A stretch of DNA of 42,336 nucleotides from Gemmatimonadales bacterium (GTDB taxonomy: Bacteria; Gemmatimonadota; Gemmatimonadetes; Gemmatimonadales; GWC2-71-9): positions 1 to 42,336 of the forward strand of contig JAICJD010000009.1 in the NCBI GenBank assembly GCA_025928645.1. The letters are read 5' to 3'. Below the pieces are notes generated by a model. That model was not told the DNA's origin and did not search any database. It was given only the letters and a program-made list of their open reading frames with translations. Shown here in pieces: positions 1 through 7,828 of the stretch (positions within the stretch are counted from its first letter, which is position 1; every line of letters starts with the position of its first letter). The position numbers and the translations under genes are program-made.

Positions 1-1
1 C

Positions 2-436
2 GGCGCCAACGAGGCTGCGCAGTACGTGGACTGGAAGAAGATCCACCTGATCGGGCTCATCTTCTCGGTGTGCGGCGCGTTCTTCGGGTATGTGGCGGGC
101 GGCTGGGCGGCGGCGCGGATCGCCGGGCGGGTCCGGTCGGAGCCGGCGATGCTGCACGGGGCGATCGTCTGGCTGCTCACCATCCCCTTCCTCATGGTGC
201 TCGGTGCGATGGGCGGGGTGGGCCACATCGGCGGCTGGTACGGCGGGCTCGCGGCCATCGCGCCGGGCGCCTCCCCGCTGGGCGACACGGACCTGGCCGC
301 GGCCGTCCGCAATAACGCGCTGGCGACGGCCGTCGCCCTGCTCATCGGCCTCATCGGCGCCGTGCTCGGCGGCTGGCTGGCCTCGGGCGAGCCCATGACG
401 TTCACCCACTACCGCACCCGCGACCGCGCGGCCTGA
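2..436 (+). CDS. Membrane protein, C-terminal part (5' end outside window)
   Basis: The reading frame is open to the left edge, so the protein begins before the window; the GTG at 26 is only the first start-like codon inside it. The visible 144 residues hold three hydrophobic segments, roughly nt 41-125, 155-275 and 310-385, rich in Gly and Ala, with short Arg-rich loops. The tail is hydrophilic (ends RTRDRAA). The pattern is that of a small integral inner-membrane protein. I do not recognise the family and assign no function. A 26-aa membrane peptide follows 27 nt downstream and may be co-transcribed. Confidence 0.7.
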   Translation, partial: GANEAAQYVDWKKIHLIGLIFSVCGAFFGYVAGGWAAARIAGRVRSEPAMLHGAIVWLLTIPFLMVLGAMGGVGHIGGWYGGLAAIAPGASPLGDTDLAAAVRNNALATAVALLIGLIGAVLGGWLASGEPMTFTHYRTRDRAA

Positions 437-463
437 CCGCCGCGGAGCGAAAGGAGACTTTCG

Positions 464-544
464 ATGGCGCTCATCCTGCTCTGGCTGCTCGGCGTGCCTG
501 GGGTGATCATCCTGATCCTGTTCCTGCTCGGGGTCGGACACTAG
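464..544 (+). CDS. Small single-span membrane peptide (26 aa)
   Basis: This short frame runs ATG to TAG and encodes 26 residues, almost all hydrophobic (MALILLWLLG, then a VIILILFLL stretch, ending GVGH). A clear Shine-Dalgarno AAAGGAGA lies at about 448-455, nine nt before the ATG. One transmembrane helix would fill nearly the whole peptide, as in the very short DUF3309-like membrane peptides of soil bacteria, although I cannot assign it to a family. It lies directly after the upstream membrane-protein gene and is probably in the same transcript. The good ribosome binding site and purely hydrophobic composition argue for a real gene. Function unknown. Confidence 0.55.
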   Translation: MALILLWLLGVPGVIILILFLLGVGH

Positions 545-695
545 CCGACGGCGAAGGGTCTGGTCCGACGGCCGAGCGTCGCTGGGCGGCGCTCCGCCGT
601 TGTGTCTGGGTCGCGGGCGTGTTCTCCCTATCTCTGTGGTGAGTCCAGGTGCCGTCGCCTGTCCCGACCTCCGCCGGGGGAGATTCGGTACCGAC

Positions 696-989
696 GTTCA
701 CCACGGAACCACGGAAGACACGGACAACGGCCACGGACGGCTTTTTGGGTGAAGGGCACACCGGATCGGGTTCCGTCGCTAGTTCAAAAGCAACCACGGA
801 GGGCACGGAGAACTGCCACGGAGGCAACTTGGTGGTGGTGCCCCGCGCCCCGATGCGCTTCGTTTCCCCAGTGCCCTCCGTGCCTCCGTGGTTGCTTTTT
901 ACTAGGAATCGAACCTCGCGGGTGTGCCGTTGACCCAAAGCTGTTTTCCGTGGCGGTTGTCCGTGCCCCTCCGTGGTTCCGTGGTGAAC
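696..989. repeat. Nested inverted-repeat island of CACGGAGG type
   Basis: The 545-1228 stretch has no convincing gene and is dominated by this element. The outer arms, about 696-763 and 920-989, are near-complementary: the left starts GTTCACCACGGAACCACGG and the right ends with its complement. An inner pair sits between them, 786-813 (AAAAGCAACCACGGAGGGCA) against 871-900 (ending CCGTGGTTGCTTTTT). A partial further copy of the GTGTGCCGTTGACCC segment follows near 1011-1026. Similar CACGGAGG-type repeats occur in non-coding DNA of many environmental bacteria. No transposase frame is present, so this looks like a non-autonomous repeat. Confidence 0.75.
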
Positions 990-1228
990 TACCGCAGCAG
1001 AAGCCCGCCGGTGTGCCGTTGACCCGCGGCTTCCCTCCATGGCTCTCTCTCGCATGCCTCCGCGGTGTACCATCATGCGCCAGGCATCGCGATGGGCGTC
1101 GTGCCAGCGGATGGCGGATCTCGGGATTAGGTTGGCTCCGGTGCCGGACGCGGCCGGTGAGAAGCCTGCCGGGGTGAGCGCGTCTGACCGGTGTGCGAGC
1201 GGGAGCCCCACCCTCAGAGGAGACCTCG

Positions 1229-1618
1229 ATGAGCAGCAGCAGCAACTGGCAGCAGGACGTCCTGGCACGCGAGGAGGAGAACTGCGCCGCCTTTCTCGCT
1301 GCCGACGTCCCCACGCTCGACCGGCTGTGGACCGACGACTTTGCCGTCAACTCTCCGATCAACGTGGTGAACGACAAGCGTCGCACCATGGCGCTGCTCC
1401 AGGCCGGCCGTATCCGCCACACGTCGATGTCGCAGCAGATCGAGCACATGTCCTGCCACGGCGACGTGGTGGTCGTGATGGGGAGTGACCAGGTCATCGA
1501 CCCGCCGGCCGACACCATCACCCACCGCCGGTTCACCAACCTGTGGCGGCTGGAGCACGGCGAGTGGCGGTGCTTCGCGCGGCACGCGAACGTAGCGAGG
1601 ACCGAGAACCGAGCCTAG
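1229..1618 (+). CDS. NTF2-like (SnoaL/DUF4440-type) protein
   Basis: This is a 129-aa cytoplasmic-looking protein without signal peptide. The ATG at 1229 is chosen because AGAGGAGA lies just upstream (1216-1223) and because the protein begins MSSSSNWQQ, before the first helix typical of the fold. The sequence follows the DUF4440/SnoaL layout: an N-terminal helix with EEENCAAFLAAD, the LDRLWTDDFAVNSP turn, a central beta segment (VVVVMGSDQV), and a C-terminal strand pair with TNLWRLEHGEWRCFARHAN. Members of this fold include small-molecule isomerases, hydrolases and ligand binders, so the substrate cannot be read from sequence. The DinB gene follows 31 nt later. Confidence 0.8.
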   Translation: MSSSSNWQQDVLAREEENCAAFLAADVPTLDRLWTDDFAVNSPINVVNDKRRTMALLQAGRIRHTSMSQQIEHMSCHGDVVVVMGSDQVIDPPADTITHRRFTNLWRLEHGEWRCFARHANVARTENRA

Positions 1619-1649
1619 AATACGCGTGACCGTTTGCCAGGAGGATTCG

Positions 1650-2168
1650 ATGCCGACGACTGAGCTCGACCGGTTCCGCACCGTGTGGGACACGGAATCC
1701 GGCCTCACCGTGAAATTGCTCGAGGCGCTTCCCGCTGATCAGTACGACTTCCGCCCCGACCCCGGCAACCGCTCCATCGGCGAGATGGCGTGGCATCTCG
1801 GCGAGATCGAGGGTTACATCACCCTGGGGATCGCCAACGGCGCGGTGACATTCCAGGAAGCGCCGCCCAACATGCAGCGCCCCCGCGAGGTGCGGCAGCT
1901 CGCGCCCGGCTACCAGCGGGTGCACCAGGAGGCGATGGCGCGGCTCGCCAACCTCACCGACGCCGACCTCGACCGCGAGATCCCGTTCATCGACCGGCCC
2001 ATGCCCATCAGGGACCTCCTGTGGGGCGCGATCCTGATGCACTCGATCCACCACCGTGGGCAGCTCTCGCTCATGTGCCGGCTGGCGGGGGGCGTCGCGC
2101 CGGGGATTTACGGGCCGAACCGCGAAGAAATGGCGGCCATGCGGGAGCGGATGAAGGCGGGCGTGTAG
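1650..2168 (+). CDS. DinB family putative metal-dependent protein
   Basis: This 172-aa protein is a full-length DinB/YfiT-type four-helix bundle. The expected metal-binding triad is visible: His49 in MAWHLGE near the end of the first long helix, and His131 and His135 in the HSIHHRGQL motif. The ATG at 1650 is preceded by CAGGAGGA (1637-1644). The family includes thiol-dependent transferases and many members of unknown role that are abundant in soil bacteria and Bacillus. It is cytoplasmic with no signal peptide. A second, badly truncated DinB copy lies at 15287-15529. The substrate is unknown. Confidence 0.85.
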   Translation: MPTTELDRFRTVWDTESGLTVKLLEALPADQYDFRPDPGNRSIGEMAWHLGEIEGYITLGIANGAVTFQEAPPNMQRPREVRQLAPGYQRVHQEAMARLANLTDADLDREIPFIDRPMPIRDLLWGAILMHSIHHRGQLSLMCRLAGGVAPGIYGPNREEMAAMRERMKAGV

Positions 2169-2186
2169 CGGGTTCCGGTGCCAGGA

Positions 2187-2234
2187 GTTCACCACGGAAC
2201 CCCGAAAGGCACGGACAACAGCCACGGAAAGGCG
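2187..2234 (+). repeat. Solo copy of the CACGGAGG-type repeat arm
   Basis: Immediately after the DinB stop codon, this segment begins GTTCACCACGGAACCCC and continues with GGCACGGACAACAGCCACGG. It matches the left outer arm at 696-763 closely and in the same orientation. Its partner arm is missing, so it is a half-element. It occupies most of the space between the convergent DinB and SDR genes. Confidence 0.7.
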
Positions 2235-2266
2235 CGCATTCAGCTCGCACCTCCGCGCTCTCCTCC

Positions 2267-3892
2267 TTACCAGTCAGTCGGCCGGTAGTCCTTGAGGAAC
2301 TTCCCCCACACATGCACACCGGTGTTGAACCCGTCGACGATCGGGTCCACGATGCGCGCGCCGCCGTCCACGACGTCGAGTGGCGGGTGGAACCGATGCT
2401 CGGCGGCCTTCCGGGCCGCGATCGCCGCCGGGTCCTCATCCGTCACCCACCCGGTGTCCACCGCGTTCATGTGGATGCCGTCCTGCTGGTAGTCGGCGGC
2501 GGCGGTGCGGGTCATCATGTTGAGCGCCGCCTTCGCCATGTTGGTGTGCGGGTGGCGCGTGGTCTTGAAGTTCCGGTAGAACTGCCCCTCCATCGCCGAC
2601 ACGTTCACGATGTGCTTCGCGCCGCCGGGCGTCCGGCGCATGACCGGCTTGAGCCGGGCGTTCAGGATGAACGGCGCCACGGCGTTCACCAGGTGCACCT
2701 CGAGCAGCTCGACCGAGGGCACATCCGCCATCAGCATGCGCCACGAGTTCCCCTCCCTCAGGTCTACCTGCTGCCCGTCCTGGTCCAACCGCCCGTCCGG
2801 AAACAGCTCCGCGCCCACGTCGTGCTCGCCGGGCAGGAGTGGCACCTGCGACAGCTCCGCGGCGCCCGCGATGCCGGCGAGGCTCGGGATGCGGCGGTCG
2901 AACGCGGCTGGGCCCGCGTGCGCCACATCGGCCGCGGGGTGCTCGCCGACCCAGGCCTCGTAGCGGCCGAGCAGGCGGCGCGCCGGCGGCGGCAGCGAGG
3001 CGCCGGCCGCGCGCTCCGCCGCCATCATGTGGGCGTAGAAGGCGGGCGGACGGCGGACGGTCTGGCAGGCGTTGTTCACGATGAAGTCGAGTCTGTCCCT
3101 CGTCGGCACGAGCTCGTGGCAGAACGCCTCGACGCTCGGCGTGTGGCGCAGATCGAGCCCGAAGATCTCGAGCCGGTCGCGCCAGTCGGCAAAGTCGGGC
3201 TCGCGGGCGTACCGGGCGGCGGAGTCGCGGGGGAACCGCGTGGTGACGATGAGGTGCGCGCCCGAGCGGAGCAGCTTGAGCCCCGCCTGGTAACCGATCT
3301 TCACCCGGCCGCCGGTGAGCAGCGCCACCGTGCCGCGCAGGTCCGCCAGCTCGGCGCGCTTGCGGAAGTTGAACTCGGCGCACGGCGGGCAGAGCTGGTC
3401 GTAGAAGTCGTGCAGCGCGGTGAAGTGCGCCTTGCAGACGTAGCAGTGCTGCTCGTCGCGCGGCTCGCGGGGCGCCTCGGCGTCGTGCACGTCATCCGGC
3501 GCGAAGGCGTCCGGCGGCACCGGAGGGAAGACGTTGGGCGTGGTGAACACCGGCTGCCGGCGCAGCGTCCGGATGCCGGTGCGCTCGCGCGCCGACTCCT
3601 CGCGGGCCACCCGCTCCGCCTTCCGCTTCCGCGCGGAGGCGCGCACCAGCCGCCGGCGGCTGACCGCGTCGGGCGAGTACACGTGACCCGCGGCCTGGAG
3701 CAGGCGGCGACGGTCGGGCCCGGGAATGTGCGCGAGCACCGTGCGGTCGGCGACGATGCGCTCGAGTACGAGCACGGCGGCGCGCACGTCGTCGAGGAAT
3801 CCCCCTTCCACAGCGGCCAACGGGGGGTCAATGGGGCTCACGATCGGGTCAGGGGCGGGGGCGGGGGTGGGGGTCGGCGCCGGGGAATTCAC
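2267..3892 (-). CDS. Atypical short-chain dehydrogenase with N-terminal extension and Cys4 knuckle
   Basis: This 541-aa protein has two parts. Residues 1-180 hold a Pro-rich start, an Arg-rich helical region and a probable zinc knuckle with Cys150, Cys153, Cys168 and Cys171 (CYVC and CPPC). Residues 187-541 form an SDR Rossmann domain with the NAD(P) loop TGGRVKIG (193-200), an NNA strand (273-275) and Ser432 in VNVSAME. The YxxxK position reads TNMAK: Lys454 is kept but the catalytic Tyr is Thr450. A roughly 100-residue insertion sits between the NNA and serine motifs. I chose the GTG start because TTGGAG lies 8 nt before it and the first residues are the low-complexity PAPTPTP run. Redox chemistry is not assured. 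Transcribed divergently from the methyltransferase. Confidence 0.8.
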   Translation of the reverse strand: MNSPAPTPTPAPAPDPIVSPIDPPLAAVEGGFLDDVRAAVLVLERIVADRTVLAHIPGPDRRRLLQAAGHVYSPDAVSRRRLVRASARKRKAERVAREESARERTGIRTLRRQPVFTTPNVFPPVPPDAFAPDDVHDAEAPREPRDEQHCYVCKAHFTALHDFYDQLCPPCAEFNFRKRAELADLRGTVALLTGGRVKIGYQAGLKLLRSGAHLIVTTRFPRDSAARYAREPDFADWRDRLEIFGLDLRHTPSVEAFCHELVPTRDRLDFIVNNACQTVRRPPAFYAHMMAAERAAGASLPPPARRLLGRYEAWVGEHPAADVAHAGPAAFDRRIPSLAGIAGAAELSQVPLLPGEHDVGAELFPDGRLDQDGQQVDLREGNSWRMLMADVPSVELLEVHLVNAVAPFILNARLKPVMRRTPGGAKHIVNVSAMEGQFYRNFKTTRHPHTNMAKAALNMMTRTAAADYQQDGIHMNAVDTGWVTDEDPAAIAARKAAEHRFHPPLDVVDGGARIVDPIVDGFNTGVHVWGKFLKDYRPTDW

Positions 3893-4023
3893 GACGTGCG
3901 CTCCAAAGATATGAGGGGGATGGCAGAATATACACGGCGGGCCGGGTCGCTTCGCGGGCGGCGCGCTGGACACGACGAGCGCCCCGGCCCCACTATGGGG
4001 CAACCTCCGACAAGGGACCTCCC

Positions 4024-4827
4024 ATGACGGAACCCACGCTCCGCCGGAGCCTCGACGCGGCGAGCGGCTACCAGGAGCTGCTGGTGCCAGCGCTGATGGA
4101 GGAGTGGGCGCCGCGCGTCGCCGGGGCCGCCGCGGTCGGCGCGGGCGATCGCGTGCTCGACGTCGCCTGCGGCACCGGCGTGCTCACCCGCGAGGCGGCC
4201 CGCCGTGCCGGCCCCACGGGCGCGGTGGCCGGCCTCGATCTGAGCGCCGAGATGCTGGCGGTGGCGAGGCGGCTGAGCCCGTCGCTCGCATGGCACCAGG
4301 CGAGCGCCCAGGCGCTGCCGTTCCCCGACCGGTCGTTCGACGCCGTGGTGAGCCAGTTCGGGCTCATGTTCTTTCCCGATCGGCCGGCGGCGCTTCGCGA
4401 GATAGTCCGGGTGCTGAGGCCGGGCGGCCGGCTCGCCGTGGCGGTGTGGGGCTCGCTGGACGACACGCCGGCCTACGCCGCCGAGGTGGCGCTGGTGCAG
4501 CGGCTGGCGGGACCGGCGGCCGCGGAAGCGCTCCGCGAGCCGTTCGTGCTCGGGCGTCGGTCGCTCGTGGCGAAGCTGTTCGCCGCGGCCGGCATTCCCG
4601 ACCCGCGGATCGCGCTCGAGCCAGGCCGCGGGCGGTTTCCCAGCATCCGAAGGATGGTCGAGGTGGACGTGCGGGACTGGCTCAGGATCGTCGGGATTGT
4701 CCTGGAGGACGCCCTGATCGAGCGGATCCTGCGCGAAGCGGAGACGGCCCTCGCGCCGTTCGTCAGGGCCGCCGGGCGCGGGGTGGAGTTCGAATCACCC
4801 GCCGTGGTGGCCGCCGCGGTACGATAG
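4024..4827 (+). CDS. Class I SAM-dependent methyltransferase
   Basis: This 267-aa cytoplasmic enzyme has the Methyltransf_11/25 Rossmann layout. SAM motif I is VLDVACGTG at residues 44-52, the acidic end of strand 2 is LDLS (71-74), and motif post-I includes [14 protein letters not shown] (97-110), followed by the strand-5 [15 protein letters not shown] segment (129-143). This arrangement resembles UbiE/MenG-type and small-molecule C- or O-methyltransferases. The C-terminal third carries the substrate cap and is not diagnostic. The ATG at 4024 follows AAGGGACC, a weak ribosome site. Divergent from the SDR gene, with 131 nt between them. Substrate unknown. Confidence 0.85.
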   Translation: MTEPTLRRSLDAASGYQELLVPALMEEWAPRVAGAAAVGAGDRVLDVACGTGVLTREAARRAGPTGAVAGLDLSAEMLAVARRLSPSLAWHQASAQALPFPDRSFDAVVSQFGLMFFPDRPAALREIVRVLRPGGRLAVAVWGSLDDTPAYAAEVALVQRLAGPAAAEALREPFVLGRRSLVAKLFAAAGIPDPRIALEPGRGRFPSIRRMVEVDVRDWLRIVGIVLEDALIERILREAETALAPFVRAAGRGVEFESPAVVAAAVR

Positions 4828-4836
4828 TGCGGCCGC

Positions 4837-5830
4837 CTACCGACCCTTGAGCGCGAATGCCAGCACATAGTCCCCCTGCGGGCTCCCGAGCTTCCCGTGC
4901 CCACCCGCGCAGATCACCACGTACTGCGTGCCGCCCACGGTGTACCTCATCGGCGTCGCCTGCGCGCCGGCGGGGAGCCGGTAGCTCCAGAGCAGCTTCC
5001 CGGTCTCCGCGTCGAAGGCGCGGAACACCGGGTCGATCGTCGCCGAGGTGAAGACCAGCCCGCCGGCTGTCGCCATCGGGCCGCCCAGGTTCACCGAACC
5101 GGTCTCCTTCCCCTCTACCATCGTGCCGAGCGGCACCCCCCACACCTTGCGGCCGCTCGCGAGGTCCACCGCGATGGTGGTTCCCCAGGGCGGCGCGTTG
5201 CAGCGCGCCTTGCCCGGCGAGAAGACGAAGCTCCGGTAGATGCTGTAGGGCGCGGGCTCCTGCCGCCCGGACTCGCCGAAGATCCGGTTGTCCTGCTCCG
5301 CCTCCGTCTCCCGCGCGTACTCGGCGCGCGGGATCATCCGCACCCACGCGACCAGCCGATTGGCGTTCGCGAACATGAGCCGCCGCACCGGGTCGTAGGC
5401 GGCGCCGCCCCAGTTGACGCCGCCGGCGTTGCTCGCACCTCGACGGTGCCCTTCAGGCTCGGCGGCGTGAAGACGCCCTCCGAGCGCATGGCCCGCACCT
5501 TGTCGGCGCACCAGGCGGAGTCCGCCGGCGGGGGGCCCCACGCGTCCGCAGGACCGAACTTCTCGGGCACCAGCGAGATCGGCGAGAATGGCCGAAGGCC
5601 GCCTTCCGGACCATCTCGGTCTTCGCGTCGAGCGCGTGGGTCCGGTAGGTCCAGGCCACCTCGAGCCGGGCCACGTTGCCGCGGTCGATCTGCCGCGCCG
5701 GAGAGTAGCGGGTCCCCGCGGGGTCGGCGCCGTAGCTGGTCCAAGCGGCGGCGGCGGAGTCAGGAGATCCGGCGGACTGAGCCGCGGCGGCCGAGGCGGA
5801 GCCGAACGTCAGGCGGTGCTCGTGGGCAGC
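4837..5830 (-). pseudogene. Decayed PQQ-dependent dehydrogenase (internal deletion plus frameshift)
   Basis: Three pieces of a membrane-type PQQ glucose/alcohol dehydrogenase lie in order on the minus strand. Around 5600-5765 the N-terminal blade reads AWTSYGADPAGTRYSP, RGNVARLEVAWTYRTHALD and EMVRKAAF. At about 5590 it jumps to a different frame reading FSPISLVPEKFGPADAWG and FTPPSLKGT, which normally lies several hundred residues further on. Near 5438 a single missing C (GTGCGAGC where GTGCCGAGC is expected) shifts to the third frame, which continues SNAGGVNWGGAAYDP to a proper C-terminus. The family is about 600-700 aa; roughly half is gone. The 5' boundary is approximate. It cannot make a functional propeller. 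Confidence 0.8.
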
Positions 5831-6000
5831 GGGTTCAGCGGCCTGCGGCCGAGATCGCGGAGCTGGCGGCTGTGCTGTAGCAGTCGGTCGCCGGCGGCGC
5901 GGAGATCATGGCCCATGCGGGGATCGGCGGGCAAGTCGGGCGGCACCGCGCATGCGGCCCGCGATGCCGACGCTCGAGGCCGGCCACGAGAGTCGCCGCG

Positions 6001-6351
6001 TCATGTTCCTCCAGCCAGCCCGCGTCGGTCGAGACACTCCGGGCAATAGGTGTGGCTGAGGCGTTGCCGTTGCTCGAGGTAGGCCTGCAGAGTGGGCGGG
6101 GCCTCGCGCCAGGCGCCGCCCGGGGTGCGCACCCGCCGGCAGTAGGCGCAGGCCGCGACCAGATAGTCCCGATCGCTCCCCAGACGGGCGATCATCTCGA
6201 GCCACGCGATCCACTCGAGACGGCGGCGCTCCCGTTCAACGAAGCGCTCGCCCGGCGCCCCCGCGCGATGCGGCCGCAGGTGCTCGAGCAGCTCCGACAG
6301 GCTCACCCTGAGGCGCAGACGCACGGATTGTGGGGTGGAGGATCCATCCAA
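6001..6351 (-). CDS. Small protein with CxxC...CxxC signalling-associated tail
   Basis: This protein is up to 116 aa if the TTG at 6351 is used; in-frame GTG codons downstream (before VRLRLRV or VSLSELLEH) are alternatives, so the start is unsure. The N-terminal half is helical and Glu/Arg-rich (ERRRLEWIAWLEMIARL). The C-terminal half holds paired cysteines, CAYCRRVR and then SHTYCPECLDR, with GGAW between them. This CxYC..W..SH..CPEC arrangement is a recurring putative zinc ribbon or redox tail in proteins near histidine kinases and response regulators. Its position beside two receiver-domain genes fits that. Its molecular role is unknown. Confidence 0.55.
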   Translation of the reverse strand: MDGSSTPQSVRLRLRVSLSELLEHLRPHRAGAPGERFVERERRRLEWIAWLEMIARLGSDRDYLVAACAYCRRVRTPGGAWREAPPTLQAYLEQRQRLSHTYCPECLDRRGLAGGT

Positions 6352-6471
6352 TCTACCGGCGGTTTCCGGGCGCGGAAGAGGAGCGCGGCGCCTGTTTCGC
6401 CCGGAGCCGTCCGGACGCTATCTTGAGCGTGAACCCCCTGTCGGTTTCTCGCAGCCAGCACAAGGGTTTCG

Positions 6472-6870
6472 ATGGCCACCCCCGCCTCGCGGCCGCCGTC
6501 CCGCACCCTCCTCCTCGTCGATGACGACGCCGCCGTTCGCGCGGTCGCCGGCCGCATGCTGCGCGAGGCCGGTTATGCGGTGCTCGAAGCGTCCGACGGA
6601 CTGCAGGCGTGGACCCACTTCCAGCGGGACCCTTCCCGATACGACGCACTGCTGACGGACGTAGTGATGCCGCGGATGCCGGGCACCGAGCTCGCGGCGC
6701 GCGTCCATTCGGCGCGCCCGTCGCTGCCCGTGCTCATGATGTCGGCGTTCACCCCGGCCGATCTCATGGCCCGGGGGCTCGAGGCGTCCCACGGCGAGGT
6801 CGTGTCGAAACCCTTCAACGCCGACCAACTGCTGGCCGCGGTGGCTCGGATCCTCGATAGAGATGCCTGA
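6472..6870 (+). CDS. Single-domain response regulator (CheY-like receiver)
   Basis: This 132-aa protein is a lone receiver domain. The acidic pocket is Asp17-Asp18-Asp19 (LVDDDA), the phospho-acceptor is Asp63 in LLTDVVMPRMPG, the switch residue is Ser91 in VLMMSAF, and the conserved lysine is Lys113 in VSKPF. There is no output domain, so it should act by phosphotransfer or protein contact, like the CheY/Spo0F group and the receivers attached to hybrid kinases. The ATG at 6472 lies after CAAGGG. The next frame overlaps its 3' end by a few bases if the upstream start is used, suggesting translational coupling. Confidence 0.9.
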   Translation: MATPASRPPSRTLLLVDDDAAVRAVAGRMLREAGYAVLEASDGLQAWTHFQRDPSRYDALLTDVVMPRMPGTELAARVHSARPSLPVLMMSAFTPADLMARGLEASHGEVVSKPFNADQLLAAVARILDRDA

Positions 6871-7093
6871 TATGCGCGCTCGCTCACGGTCGCTGACCTG
6901 GCATGGCCAGACGTTTCGCTTCGAGTACACCCCCGCCCCGCGGGACGCCCGAACATCGCTCTGGGCGGTCTCGCGCCGGGGAGAGTTCATCGGCATGATG
7001 GCCTGCTCGACTGAGGTCACCACCAAGGACTTCGACGTCCGGGGCCTGGGCTGGCTGGACGACTTGCTGGGGGGCGGCAAGCCCGCCCGCTGA
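6863..7093 (+). CDS. Uncharacterised 76-aa protein next to receiver gene
   Basis: Either the ATG at 6863, overlapping the receiver gene, or the ATG at 6872 could be used. The protein has a basic N-terminus, a beta-rich middle (LTWHGQTFRFEYTP, then LWAVSRRGEFIGMM) and a C-terminal stretch FDVRGLGWLDDLLGG. The pattern is a small globular alpha/beta protein without signal peptide or membrane span. I do not recognise the family. The overlap with the upstream receiver domain suggests co-translation and possibly a joint role in the phosphorelay. Codon composition matches its neighbours. Confidence 0.55.
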   Translation: MPDMRARSRSLTWHGQTFRFEYTPAPRDARTSLWAVSRRGEFIGMMACSTEVTTKDFDVRGLGWLDDLLGGGKPAR

Positions 7094-7106
7094 CGCGCGG
7101 AGCCGC

Positions 7107-7592
7107 TCAGCTCCCCTGGTGCTGCCCGGAGCCACGGCGCCGCTGGAGGCGCGTCATGGAGGGTGGATCGCCCGGTGCCGCCGCCCGGGCGCCGAGCTGG
7201 TCGTACAGCACCCCGGCCAGCTCGGCGAAGTGGACGGGCTTGGGAACAAACGGCAGGTAGCTGTAGCCCGCGAGCAGATCGTCCACGTGAGCGTCGTCGG
7301 GCGCGGCCATGAGGACAATTCTGAGCCCTGGATCGAGGTCGCGCGCGCGCTCGGCCAGCTCCCCACCGTCCATGCGGCGGAGCGCCAGGTCGGCCAGCAG
7401 GAGCTTGACCTCGCGCGGATGCTCCCGGAGGAATGCCAGCGCTGCGGGACCGCCGGCGCAGCTCCGGACCGGAAAGCCCATGGCCCGGACCATCCGGCTC
7501 ACGATGGAACGGTGGGTGAGCTCGTCGGCCACGACGAGCACCAGGGGTCCGGGCGTGAACGGAAGGAGGGTTGCCTCCTCGTGGTCCGGCAT
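7107..7592 (-). CDS. Receiver-domain protein with altered switch residues
   Basis: This 161-aa protein starts at the ATG at 7592, which has CAGGAGG directly upstream. The receiver fold is recognisable: VVADELTH forms the acidic end of strand 1 with Asp23/Glu24, Asp68 in LLLADLALRRMDG is the phospho-acceptor, and Lys118 in FVPKPV is kept. The usual DD pair is AD, and the usual Thr/Ser switch reads MAAP, so normal phosphorylation-driven switching is doubtful. A 25-residue basic tail (TRLQRRRGSG) replaces any output domain. It is transcribed divergently from the Ser/Thr kinase, sharing a 236-nt intergenic region. Confidence 0.8.
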   Translation of the reverse strand: MPDHEEATLLPFTPGPLVLVVADELTHRSIVSRMVRAMGFPVRSCAGGPAALAFLREHPREVKLLLADLALRRMDGGELAERARDLDPGLRIVLMAAPDDAHVDDLLAGYSYLPFVPKPVHFAELAGVLYDQLGARAAAPGDPPSMTRLQRRRGSGQHQGS

Positions 7593-7828
7593 GGGGCCTC
7601 CTGGCGGCCGGGTAGCCGTCGGTGGGCCCTCTCCACGAAGAGGGCGGGATGGACCTGTCGAACACCGTCTGGTCGGAGTGTACCGGTCCGGGGTCGAACC
7701 GAGTGTGACGCGCGCCACACGGGACGCCCCGGCGCCGGTCGAGCCCCCGACTGGCCGCCCCAGTGCCGAGCCCGCATACTTGGGGCGTCCACCACCGCCA
7801 TACGCGCGTCCCGCACCCAGGAGCAGGC

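Noticed and set aside
696-1026. Possible CRISPR array
   Set aside because: The units are inverted and nested and not direct, of unequal length, with no regular unique spacers and no cas gene.
602-1177. Open frames across the CACGGAGG repeat island
   Set aside because: They translate repeat DNA in both directions, with no Shine-Dalgarno and peptide composition fixed by the repeat units.
5906-6214. 102-codon minus-strand frame overlapping the CxxC protein
   Set aside because: Arg-rich, out of frame with the CAYC...CPEC gene, no motif.
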